The position numbers and the translations under genes are program-made. 20,504 nt of DNA from Nitrosotalea sp. (GTDB taxonomy: Archaea > Thermoproteota > Nitrososphaeria > Nitrososphaerales > Nitrosopumilaceae): contig JAJPEA010000009.1 of the NCBI GenBank assembly GCA_023252335.1, positions 1-20,504 of the forward strand, read 5' to 3'. Positions 6,814-14,928 of this stretch are shown here, in pieces. The notes under the pieces were generated by a model. It ran no database searches. It was not told the origin of the DNA and saw only the letters and a program-made list of their open reading frames with translations. Position 1 is the first letter of the stretch; every line of letters starts with the position of its first letter.

Positions 6814-7967
6814 TCTATCTAGATAATGCTGCATCTACACCTGTTCATGATAAAGTCATAGAAGAAATGATTCCTTACTTTAGAGAACAATATGGAAATC
6901 CTTCTTCCATACACAGACATGGCAGGCTTGCAAACATGGCCATTCAAAATGCAAGGAAGCAAATTGCTTCACTCATTAATGCAAATAGCAATGAAATACT
7001 TTTGACTTCTGGAGGAACAGAGTCAAACAATACAGCAATCTATGGCATAGCATCACAAAGTAAAGGAAAACATATCATAACATCATCCATCGAACATGAC
7101 GCCATACTAGAACCGTGTAAGCGTCTTGAAAAAGAAGGATACACGATATCTTTTCTTCCAGTAGACAAGCAGGGTTTTGTAGATCCTGAGGATCTCAAAA
7201 AAGAAATTTCAAGTGATACATGCCTAATTACAATAATGTACGCAAATAATGAAGTTGGAACAATACAGCCCATAGAAAAGATGGCACAAATTGCAAGAGA
7301 GAGCAATGTCATTTTTCACACAGATGCAGTTCAGGCAGTAGGAAAAATTCCTATAGATGTAAAAAAACTAGGAATTGATTTGCTTTCAATATCATCTCAT
7401 AAGATAAACGGTCCAAAAGGTGTAGGAGCATTATACATCAAAAACGGTGTAAAGATGTCACCCATGATATTAGGCGGCGGTCAAGAAAATGGCCTTCGAT
7501 CTGGCACCGAAAATGTGGCAAGCATAGTTGGGTTTGGAACAGCATGTCTACTCTCAAAAAACAACATGAATGAAAATTCAATTCATCTGAAAAAACTAAC
7601 CACAAAATTGACTACAAGAATATTGCAAGAAATATCCGCTACAACTCTTAATGGACATCCTGATATGAGAACTCCCAATAATACTCATTTTACTTTTCTT
7701 GGTGTAAACGGAGAAGATCTTATAATAAAATTAGATGAACACAAAATATCTGCATCTACTGGTTCTGCATGTTCTGTGAAAATACAGAAAGCATCTCATG
7801 TTTTAAAAGCAATGGGTTTTTCACATGAACAAGTTACAGGATCATTACGCCTTACAGTAGGAATAACAAATACAGAACAAGAAATAGACGAAACCGTCGA
7901 TACGTTAAAAAAAGTTGTCCAAGAATTACGTGCTGTATCACCATACAAAAACAAATACAACTTTTAG
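6810..7967 (+). CDS. cysteine desulfurase, NifS/IscS-like
   Basis: PLP-dependent enzyme that removes sulfur from cysteine, yielding alanine and an enzyme persulfide. The 385-residue protein starts MIYLDNAASTPV as is typical. Landmarks: GGTESNN (68-74), IEHDAIL with His96, ANNEVGTIQP (145-154), TDAVQAVG (171-178) with the cofactor-binding Asp172 and Gln175, PLP-lysine K198 in SSHKINGPKG, RSGTEN (230-235), and the persulfide Cys321 on the flexible loop STGSACSVKI. The start codon is TTG at 6810-6812, overlapping the larE stop as TTGA; the family N-terminus begins exactly there, so this start is well supported. Position in the operon suggests it supplies sulfur, or cluster repair, to LarE, though it may also serve general Fe-S or tRNA thiolation. 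No IscU-like scaffold lies next to it. Confidence 0.93.
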   Translation: MIYLDNAASTPVHDKVIEEMIPYFREQYGNPSSIHRHGRLANMAIQNARKQIASLINANSNEILLTSGGTESNNTAIYGIASQSKGKHIITSSIEHDAILEPCKRLEKEGYTISFLPVDKQGFVDPEDLKKEISSDTCLITIMYANNEVGTIQPIEKMAQIARESNVIFHTDAVQAVGKIPIDVKKLGIDLLSISSHKINGPKGVGALYIKNGVKMSPMILGGGQENGLRSGTENVASIVGFGTACLLSKNNMNENSIHLKKLTTKLTTRILQEISATTLNGHPDMRTPNNTHFTFLGVNGEDLIIKLDEHKISASTGSACSVKIQKASHVLKAMGFSHEQVTGSLRLTVGITNTEQEIDETVDTLKKVVQELRAVSPYKNKYNF

Positions 7968-7970
7968 TTC

Positions 7971-7975
7971 AAAAA
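7971..7975 (-). terminator. oligo-T between two convergent genes (minus direction)
   Basis: In the 13-bp gap between the convergent cysteine desulfurase and surface-protein genes, the minus strand carries five T just past the surface-protein stop codon. It is a possible minimal terminator for that gene. Confidence 0.3.
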
Positions 7976-7980
7976 TTCAA

Positions 7981-10900
7981 CTAGGACAGAATTTGAATTT
8001 TGTATTGACTTTGATCTACAAGCGGCACTAGAGAATCCATTCCACTCCACACATAGACTTCAGCAGAATAAATACCAGGTTGTGTTGGCACCCAGCTAAT
8101 TTCTTCATTTGTAGTAGAGAGATTCACAAGATTATTTTCAGACCATTTTAGAAAAACTACTTTGTTGTTACTATCTTTTATTTGAACAATGTATGAAATT
8201 TCTTGAGAATTTTGATGTATGTCTGAGAGCATACTCTTAAAGTTTATCGTTTGTCCAACATGTGGACTTTGTAATAGAGGTCTTCCAGACTGATCGTTAA
8301 TTTGTGTAGATATCGAAATCGTTGGAATTGCGATAGACGCATATTGGTTTGTGGTTGTGGTAGATTGAGTTTTAGCAGGAGTTGCTACTGTAGAACCTTC
8401 TATTACAGACCTACCATATGCATCTCGAAAGTCGTGATACCATGCCTCAACATTACCTCCTACAGGAGATATTACAGTGGTCTTGTCCTCACTGCATATC
8501 CAAGAAGGCATTTTAAAAATGCCTTGGAACACACCTGTGCCTGGTCCAGTTTCAGTTAATGTAAAACCAGTGGCAGCAAGACCTCCATAAGACACTCCGT
8601 TTACAGTACAATGTTGAAATCTAAATCCTTTAATCCAAACTTCCAAGAGTATATTTCCGTTATTATCTCCAACAGTATCATCTGCTGGAGAACCAGGATC
8701 ATTCACACTGGTGTAACTTACTATTGTATTAGCATCAGTAACCAAATCTGGATCATTAACAGTTATTGTGACATCTGAACCAATTCTGTAATTTGATGAA
8801 TCAAGTGTTACTGTACCTGTATGTGTTGAAAGATCATGTTGTGAGGTAACTGTTGTTGATGTTCCACCTTGTGTACCTAAAATAGAAAAATGTATTGCGT
8901 TAGCATCCGTAAGTTCAGTGTTCACAAGAAATTTAATATTACTACCAAAAGTTTGAAGACCTTTGATCAAATTAGGATCAAATTGGTTTAATTGATTTAT
9001 TACAGCATATTCAATTGTTCCTGAAAATATACCAGAATTTGCAGATGTTTCTTGTAGTTCTGCTCGATATATGGCATTGTTTACTTGTTGATTATTATTA
9101 TCTCCAAAGGAGAAAAGATCAAATACAATTGGTTGAGTGTCACTAGGATTTGAGATATTTCCTGAAGTATTGAAGTTAATCTCCAAGAATACAGGCAGAC
9201 TTGATGACATGGAGTTTATTGAAGCTACTGCATTATCACTTATTTGAAGTAGACCATTACCAGATACAATTTCCCCCGGTGTTACAATCGTGACTGGTGA
9301 AGAACCAACAGAACCAAAATACAGAGTCATGCTGGTACTGGAAAATGAGGTTATCCCAAGCTGTCGTTGAAAAGATCTGAGATCATAATTAACCCAATTG
9401 GTTCCTTTTGAATTTGGTTGACTAGTATCGATAAATAGGTTCTTGAGAGATTGAGTGGAAACACCAAGATTTAGTGTAATTTTCTGAAAATTTGACATTG
9501 ATTGAGATCTGGTGTCAATTATCAAACGTAATGAGTTAGCATCAAACACAGTAGAAGGGACACTGATCGAACGTGAATTGTTATAAAATGTAACATCAGA
9601 AGAACTACTCAGTGTTATTGGATTTCCAATCTTCAAAGTAGGTATTTTTGCAGAACTTCTAAAAACATCTAGTTGATCAACTAGGTTAGAATTGATATTT
9701 TGATCATTGTCCACTAGAGTGATTGTTTCTCGTTGACCAGGACCAAATTGACTCTGACTGTTACCAACATTAAGACTTGCAGTAGTAGTACCTGAAACAA
9801 TAGAAGCACTCTGAAGATTATAAGTAATTGAGCCAGAATGAGATCTAGGAGCATTTGGTAGTATCCCTATGGTTGATGCACCAGCAAAAGAGCTCTCAAA
9901 AATTCCAGTATGTGGTCCTGTTTCTACAAAAGTTACCAACTTGTCATATATGCCATTAAGAGACAAGCTTGTCTGAACAGAATTAGTTTTCAGGTTAACA
10001 ACATCTGCTGTATCCATACCTAGTTTTCCATTATCTTTGAAACCAAGGCTACTCAGATATGGTATTAGATTTACAATTCCAGGACCACTTGCGCTTTTAC
10101 CTGATTCTGCAAAGGCTTGATAAAATGTTGCAGGAGTAGAACCAACATTAAAAGTCCACGAATCTTGGGATGTAGGATCTATACCTAATTCAGCATCATT
10201 AATGGTTGCAAACACATCAGAACCTGACGGATATCCAGATCTATCAAGGCTTAATGAGATATTTGGAATATCAGAATAATCAAGATCAACACTTTGTGTA
10301 CCTGTGGATCTATCATATTCTATGTGCACATTACCACTAAGCGTGAAGAGTTGAATCAGTGGCCATACATTTGGATTTATCCCTATTTGGCCGGACTGGA
10401 CTTGTGGATTAGAATTCAGAGAGGGAGGATTTCGTACAACATTATTTTGACTAGAGGGAATTGCCGGTGTACCACTACATGAATTAAAACCTGCGGTTCC
10501 TTGAGTAGTGCCTGACAGTCCTGCAGAATCTGGAATTGCTACCCCATCAGTCTGGGATACATCTACTCCCAAAATAGAAGAAGGAGTAGAGTTTGAACAA
10601 AAAACTCCAAAATCAATACTTTGTCCAGGAGAACCAGATGCTGCTGCTTGATCAGCTTGTTTTGCGCTATCAGTGTTAGCAAAAAACGCATACCAATTAC
10701 CATCTGAGCCTTGTGCCATCAATAGGTTTTTCCCATTTATTGAAACATTTGGCTGGCCTATTGCTTGATCTAGCTGAGTATTATCTTCTCGTACAATGAC
10801 TTCTGTTACCATAGGTCCAGAAACATGATTACTGAAAACACTATTTTCTGAAGAAACAAAAAGATTAGGATGATCAGAGTAGGCGTTTACATTTGGTGAA

Positions 10901-11004
10901 GACAATGGTGGAATAATCATTGAAAAAACTAGAAGAATTACCAGAATTTTATGCAACTTTCTAATATGAGAAGATGTGCAAGATAACGTTATCGAATAAT
11001 TCAT
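7981..11004 (-). CDS. secreted S-layer-like repeat protein
   Basis: A large exported protein, 1007 residues from the chosen ATG. A basic N-terminus (RKLHK) and hydrophobic core (ILVILLVFSMIIPPL) end in a signal-peptidase-like NVNA/YS site near residues 38-42. The mature chain is rich in Ser, Thr, Asn and Gly and contains Ig-like beta-sandwich units. Openings: YPSGSDVFATINDAEL (258-273), FGPGQRETITLVDND (420-434), YRIGSDVTITVNDPDL (739-754). Closings: ETGPHTGIFE (361-370), ETSANSGIFS (652-661), ETGPGTGVFQ (818-827). These Asp/Asn turns suggest bound calcium. A threonine-rich linker (about 877-886) leads to a final domain ending in SWVPTQPGIYSAEVYVW. No C-terminal membrane anchor is visible. 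The mature part has only four cysteines, in two local pairs. The GTG at 11022 would add six residues; I prefer the ATG because an AT-rich box lies about 24 bp before it. It resembles thaumarchaeal S-layer proteins but is shorter than the main S-layer subunit I recall, so it may be an accessory surface protein. Confidence 0.8.
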   Translation of the reverse strand: MNYSITLSCTSSHIRKLHKILVILLVFSMIIPPLSSPNVNAYSDHPNLFVSSENSVFSNHVSGPMVTEVIVREDNTQLDQAIGQPNVSINGKNLLMAQGSDGNWYAFFANTDSAKQADQAAASGSPGQSIDFGVFCSNSTPSSILGVDVSQTDGVAIPDSAGLSGTTQGTAGFNSCSGTPAIPSSQNNVVRNPPSLNSNPQVQSGQIGINPNVWPLIQLFTLSGNVHIEYDRSTGTQSVDLDYSDIPNISLSLDRSGYPSGSDVFATINDAELGIDPTSQDSWTFNVGSTPATFYQAFAESGKSASGPGIVNLIPYLSSLGFKDNGKLGMDTADVVNLKTNSVQTSLSLNGIYDKLVTFVETGPHTGIFESSFAGASTIGILPNAPRSHSGSITYNLQSASIVSGTTTASLNVGNSQSQFGPGQRETITLVDNDQNINSNLVDQLDVFRSSAKIPTLKIGNPITLSSSSDVTFYNNSRSISVPSTVFDANSLRLIIDTRSQSMSNFQKITLNLGVSTQSLKNLFIDTSQPNSKGTNWVNYDLRSFQRQLGITSFSSTSMTLYFGSVGSSPVTIVTPGEIVSGNGLLQISDNAVASINSMSSSLPVFLEINFNTSGNISNPSDTQPIVFDLFSFGDNNNQQVNNAIYRAELQETSANSGIFSGTIEYAVINQLNQFDPNLIKGLQTFGSNIKFLVNTELTDANAIHFSILGTQGGTSTTVTSQHDLSTHTGTVTLDSSNYRIGSDVTITVNDPDLVTDANTIVSYTSVNDPGSPADDTVGDNNGNILLEVWIKGFRFQHCTVNGVSYGGLAATGFTLTETGPGTGVFQGIFKMPSWICSEDKTTVISPVGGNVEAWYHDFRDAYGRSVIEGSTVATPAKTQSTTTTNQYASIAIPTISISTQINDQSGRPLLQSPHVGQTINFKSMLSDIHQNSQEISYIVQIKDSNNKVVFLKWSENNLVNLSTTNEEISWVPTQPGIYSAEVYVWSGMDSLVPLVDQSQYKIQILS

Positions 11005-11069
11005 ACTAAATTTTACCAACACGTAATTTGTACATTAGGTTTTAACCAGGGTAAGAAAGCAGATGTGAT

Positions 11070-11570
11070 GTGATAAAGCCCAAACCAATTTTAATAGCAA
11101 GTGGAATATTGGTGTTGATAGGCATTGCTATAACAGCATATCAATCGCAGATAACTTCAGAAAATCTTTCTAATCAACAAAATACCCTAGGCATTGGAAC
11201 ACAAATGATTGTTACAAAAGAAATGAATCCAGATAACAATCAGAAAGGAGTGTATTCTATTCAAATAACAGATTTCAAAAGTGATGATAACGTCAAAGCA
11301 ATAGTAACTGATCCTACTGGCACGTCGATAATAACAAACTCTGTAACAAAAAGCCCGATTCAAGACACATTCAAGATTTCTTCATCAGGAAATTATACAT
11401 TACAGATAGAAAATCATGGACAAAGGGAGATACAGGTTCTTGGAATTATCGGATATTATCCACAAAATATAGAATTAGCAGATATTTCAGGATTCATAGC
11501 ACTTCTCATAGGCCTTAGCGGACTTGCAGTTGGCATGATGTATCTAATTAGGAATCGTGTCAGATCTTAA
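11070..11570 (+). CDS. small membrane protein with external beta-domain
   Basis: A 166-residue protein of unrecognised family. A short basic N-terminus (MIKPKP) precedes helix 1 (about 7-24). An external domain of about 110 residues follows, with alternating strands (VYSIQITDF, NVKAIVTDPTG, DTFKISSSGNYTLQIEN), ending at helix 2 (about 138-160) and the basic tail RNRVRS. This predicts both ends inside the cell and the beta-sandwich outside. The start is GTG at 11070, directly after an in-frame-incompatible ATGTGA; a ttttaacc box about 26 bp upstream supports a leaderless GTG start. It diverges from the S-layer-like gene across about 65 bp, so the two may share control and act together at the cell surface. 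Its 3' end overlaps the winged-helix-like gene by 4 bp. Confidence 0.7.
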   Translation: MIKPKPILIASGILVLIGIAITAYQSQITSENLSNQQNTLGIGTQMIVTKEMNPDNNQKGVYSIQITDFKSDDNVKAIVTDPTGTSIITNSVTKSPIQDTFKISSSGNYTLQIENHGQREIQVLGIIGYYPQNIELADISGFIALLIGLSGLAVGMMYLIRNRVRS

Positions 11571-11884
11571 TTGAGAAATTGATCTAGTTCAGTTAATCCA
11601 TCAACTACGCTTTTAAAATTATCATCACTTTCCATGATTTTATTTAGTTTGTTAAGATCAACTTTGAAGATTTCCTTGCCATCATTTTGATTTATCACAA
11701 CAAACTTGTGTTCTAGTACATATGAAAGAAGATCTTTGATCTGTTCTAGTGAGAGTTGCAGTTTATCTGTCAAATATGTAGAGCCTTTTTCTCCACTCTC
11801 AAGCTCTGCAAGAATAGATGATACTTCTGGATCTACTAGAGTTTCCATCATTTTTTGCTTGTCAAAACTTTCACTCATGCTCAT
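11567..11884 (-). CDS. small winged-helix-like protein
   Basis: A 105-residue soluble acidic protein. Residues about 20-75 (SSILAELESGEKGSTYLTDKL, LSLEQIKDLLSYVLEHKFVV, INQNDGKEIFKVDL) give the helix-helix-helix plus beta-hairpin pattern of small winged-helix DNA-binding or scaffold domains. A C-terminal helix (KLNKIMESDDNFKSVVDGLTELDQFL) may mediate dimer or partner contacts. The ATG is at 11882-11884 and shares its first base with the TGA of the VWA gene (TGATG), so it is coupled to that gene; a TTG one codon upstream is also possible. It is the last gene of the AAA+/VWA operon. It may be the regulator or an adaptor of that machine, but it is not a recognised family member. Confidence 0.65.
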   Translation of the reverse strand: MSMSESFDKQKMMETLVDPEVSSILAELESGEKGSTYLTDKLQLSLEQIKDLLSYVLEHKFVVINQNDGKEIFKVDLNKLNKIMESDDNFKSVVDGLTELDQFLN

Positions 11885-13218
11885 CAACCATTCCTAGAAT
11901 GTAATACTTTTTTTCTGTTGGATATAAAATCACTTATCAAAACCCTATCAATTTTTTCTGGATTTATGTAATATGCTCTTCCTTTCAAATGCTTTTCAAG
12001 ACTTTCAACATAACTCAATAATTCGGATTCTTCACTTACCATGATCGTATCAATTTCAATGCCTTCCTTTCTACATTTTTTTGCTTCCTGCAAAGTCTTT
12101 GCTTCTATAGTAGGATCAACTTGTCTATATCGATAACACAAGTATACAGATTCATCATCTATATCTAGCCGTATATTTTTTTCATTTTTAATTTTAGAAA
12201 GAGTTGATTCATCAGGTCTATAAAAATGGGAATATGGTTTATCTGCCAATATCGCATTTTTTTGCAACTCATTATCCACAAAACATGCACTTGGTTGACC
12301 ATCAGTTATCATAACAATTCTTTTATTTTGTGATCCATCTTTCTTTAGAATTTTTAATGCTAGTCGTAATGCAGCTTGATAATTAGTATAATGAAGAAAG
12401 TTATCATTTGCATCATAGGTTTTCAGATATGGAATATCAGGAGAATGTATTTGTGATGCTAGTGAACCAAAACCTACAATGTAAACAGAGTCATTTGGAA
12501 AGAATTTTTTACTCAATACAAATAACGCCCACAAAGCCTTTTTTGCAGCCTCTATTCTAGTTCCTTCTCCTGAACTTAGAGAATATTTCATTGTGGAACT
12601 GAGATCTATGCAGTAAACTACTGCAACTTTTACTTCTTCTTTTGTTTCAAACTTTTCAAAATCATCAAATTGTATTTCAAGTGGGAATTGAATTGGTTCA
12701 TTTTTATTTTGTTTTCTTTGAATTACATTTAGTATTGTAGCTGGAATATTCAGATGTTTAATGTCGTCACCTACTTCGAGTTTTCCAGTAGTATCAAGTA
12801 TTGTATCACCTGATCCTATGTTTCGTGTTTCATGAAAACCCAAATTTCCCTCATTGATTGTTTTTATTACATCCTCAAGCAGTTTTTGTCCAATTTCAAA
12901 AAATGCTTTTTTTGTTAGCCATTTTTTATTGTCTTTAAGATATCCAAGTTTTTGCAAGTGCTTTGTCATGGATTGACTATTTCCATATGCTGCTGTTTCT
13001 TGTTGACTATCAAATTGGTTTGTAGAAGAAGCGTTTTGCATCATACCATCCAGTATACTTTCGAGATCTTTCATTGATGGTGTTTTTTCCTTCAAGACTT
13101 GGGTAGTTATGGCTTTAAGAGCTTGTTTGAGCGTTTCATCAGATACCTCTGGTGAAGAGCTTTCAGATTTGTCATTTTCACTTGAAACATAGACAAACTT
13201 TGTAGTGTTAGTTTGCAA
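11884..13218 (-). CDS. VWA-domain protein, partner of the MoxR-like ATPase
   Basis: A 444-residue soluble protein. The N-terminal third is charged and helical (about 25-125) and probably binds the ATPase or a client. A von Willebrand factor A domain fills about 196-430, with the metal-ion-dependent adhesion site DLSST (205-209), Thr278 (HYTNY) and Asp306 (MITDG). The start is a TTG at 13216-13218 inside the last codons of the ATPase gene (11-bp overlap). The first in-frame ATG lies near codon 49 and would cut off conserved-looking sequence, so TTG is favoured. AAA+ MoxR/ChlI-type ATPases with VWA partners act as metal-insertion or protein-remodelling machines (ChlI-ChlD, CbbQ-CbbO, NorQ-NorD, RavA-ViaA). 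Which client is served here cannot be read from the sequence. Confidence 0.85.
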   Translation of the reverse strand: MQTNTTKFVYVSSENDKSESSSPEVSDETLKQALKAITTQVLKEKTPSMKDLESILDGMMQNASSTNQFDSQQETAAYGNSQSMTKHLQKLGYLKDNKKWLTKKAFFEIGQKLLEDVIKTINEGNLGFHETRNIGSGDTILDTTGKLEVGDDIKHLNIPATILNVIQRKQNKNEPIQFPLEIQFDDFEKFETKEEVKVAVVYCIDLSSTMKYSLSSGEGTRIEAAKKALWALFVLSKKFFPNDSVYIVGFGSLASQIHSPDIPYLKTYDANDNFLHYTNYQAALRLALKILKKDGSQNKRIVMITDGQPSACFVDNELQKNAILADKPYSHFYRPDESTLSKIKNEKNIRLDIDDESVYLCYRYRQVDPTIEAKTLQEAKKCRKEGIEIDTIMVSEESELLSYVESLEKHLKGRAYYINPEKIDRVLISDFISNRKKVLHSRNG

Positions 13219-14842
13219 TGTACATACCTTCTTTTTTATCTAGAATTTTAGGTTCAGTCCAGCACAGGCCATCTAGAACCAATTCTACAACGCTAGCCTT
13301 GAGCTCATTTTGTATACTATCTGAAACTATGAGAGCATCGTTAGAAATTGCATACTTTGTAGTTTCTTTTATGAACATTTCTTGATCAGAAATAACCTTT
13401 TGACATATACTGGTAACTAAATTTGAAAGAGACTCGAAATGTTTCAATTGATTATTGTAGGATATTTGCATATCATTTGAACCAAGAATTGTTTGAGACA
13501 CTTGAAATGACTTGCCCAAAAATTCATTCTTTATTGAATCAAAAATGCTTTGATCCACGCCATTTAGATATTCTAATGAGATATCTTTTATGGAATTAAT
13601 GATTAGGTTTTGTAGAACTTTGGAACGATTCTCAACAGTATCATCTAGTTCAGCAAGTTCAAATTTTACAGATTGTTCTATTGAAAATACGTCAGACGGT
13701 CTAGGTAATGCAAAAATATTATGAGTTATAGATCTAGTCCTTTCTGCTTCTCCCACAAGTAGTTCTAAACTATGTATTCCCATTCTGACACTCACGCCCT
13801 TGTCTTGATTTATTTCAACACTAGATCGTGCCGTTTGAACAATTCTTGTCAAAATCTTCAACATGAATACGGGAATAAATGATTGGGGTATTTTTGCTTC
13901 CTGCATTATAATTAACATTTCTTCATGGATTGATTTTGGATAATGTGTTTGAATATGACTTTTCAGTCTATCATAAAGAGGCTCAATTATTTTTCCAGAG
14001 TGTGTATAATCTATAGGATTTGCAGTGGCAACAAATATTGTTTTTGGCTCAAAGATAACAGGATATGCACCTGTTGTGAATCTTCCTTCTTGTAAGACAG
14101 ACAAAAGTGCCACTTGTTTTCTAGTATCAAGAACTGGTAATTCATCTATGCAGAATAATCCATGTTTTGCTTGCATTAGTTGACCAGGAGAATAAGATTC
14201 AATTTCATACAATTCCGTACCATTTTTGGTTACCTTGATTGCATCGATCTGACCAACTAAATCCTTTACAGAAATATCAGGAGTTGCCAATACATATTTG
14301 AATCTGTTTTTACCATCAACCCATTCTATTGAAGTCTCAAGTTTGTTATTACGAATTTTTTCCATGCTTTCACCATTTATGTGGAATTGTGGAACAGTTG
14401 TTGGATTATCTTTATCCTCTAACAAAGATATCAAATCATTCGGTGGAAGATCCATAGGACAATCATTTGTCACACTGCCTCGAATTACAGGCAGTGGAGA
14501 AAGTAAGGTATTTGCAATTGTTTGTGCTATTCTAGTCTTTGCTTGTCCTATTTGACCAACTAGAATCATATCATGACATGCTAATATTGCACGATCTAGA
14601 GCAGGAATAACATCATTTTCAAAACCTACTATTCCAGGATATTTTACACTCTGCGTTTTGATCTTTGAGATTAAATTTCTACGAATCTGTTCCTTTGCAC
14701 CAATTATTTTATAATTAATTTCTAACAGATCCCCTAATGTTTTAATTTGTTTATAGTCTTCCGGAACGCCAGCCATGACTTCAGCATACTTGGGTTGAGA
14801 ACCATAACTTCTATTAACAAAATTTGCAAATTCCTGAGGCAT
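13208..14842 (-). CDS. MoxR/ChlI-like AAA+ ATPase
   Basis: A 544-residue ATPase of the helix-2-insert clade (MoxR / magnesium-chelatase subunit I-like). Walker A is GQIGQAKT (96-103), Walker B LFCIDE (229-234), sensor 1 ATANP (272-276), and the arginine-finger region DRLKSHI (291-297). LVGQIDAIKV (195-204) matches the ChlI-type DxVGxID element. The region before Walker A (1-90) is longer than in minimal MoxR proteins, and a helical lid and tail extend from about 300 to 544, so it is larger than both MoxR (about 330) and BchI. The ATG at 14840-14842 has ctttaaat on the minus strand about 28 bp upstream. It is first in a three-gene operon with a VWA partner (11-bp overlap) and a winged-helix-like protein. 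No chlorophyll or cobalt chelatase large subunit is nearby, so a magnesium chelatase role is unlikely. Confidence 0.87.
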   Translation of the reverse strand: MPQEFANFVNRSYGSQPKYAEVMAGVPEDYKQIKTLGDLLEINYKIIGAKEQIRRNLISKIKTQSVKYPGIVGFENDVIPALDRAILACHDMILVGQIGQAKTRIAQTIANTLLSPLPVIRGSVTNDCPMDLPPNDLISLLEDKDNPTTVPQFHINGESMEKIRNNKLETSIEWVDGKNRFKYVLATPDISVKDLVGQIDAIKVTKNGTELYEIESYSPGQLMQAKHGLFCIDELPVLDTRKQVALLSVLQEGRFTTGAYPVIFEPKTIFVATANPIDYTHSGKIIEPLYDRLKSHIQTHYPKSIHEEMLIIMQEAKIPQSFIPVFMLKILTRIVQTARSSVEINQDKGVSVRMGIHSLELLVGEAERTRSITHNIFALPRPSDVFSIEQSVKFELAELDDTVENRSKVLQNLIINSIKDISLEYLNGVDQSIFDSIKNEFLGKSFQVSQTILGSNDMQISYNNQLKHFESLSNLVTSICQKVISDQEMFIKETTKYAISNDALIVSDSIQNELKASVVELVLDGLCWTEPKILDKKEGMYIAN

Positions 14843-14866
14843 TACAATAAATACTCGCGAAATGCG

Positions 14867-14874
14867 ATTTAAAG
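14867..14874 (-). promoter_or_regulatory. TATA-like box for the AAA+/VWA operon
   Basis: The minus strand reads ctttaaat, centred about 28 bp before the ATG at 14842. The 86-bp divergent region is shared with the ribosomal gene pair, whose own AT-rich boxes (tattatatta near 14876, ttttatcc near 14897) face the other way. Confidence 0.4.
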
Positions 14875-14928
14875 TATTATATTATTTTAGCATGGTTTTT
14901 ATCCGGGGTACTGGGGATTTTTTAATAC

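Noticed and set aside
13208..14842. Magnesium or cobalt chelatase subunit
   Set aside because: ChlI-like motifs are present, but the large subunit is absent, the protein is much longer than BchI, and the VWA partner lacks the fused AAA domain of ChlD.
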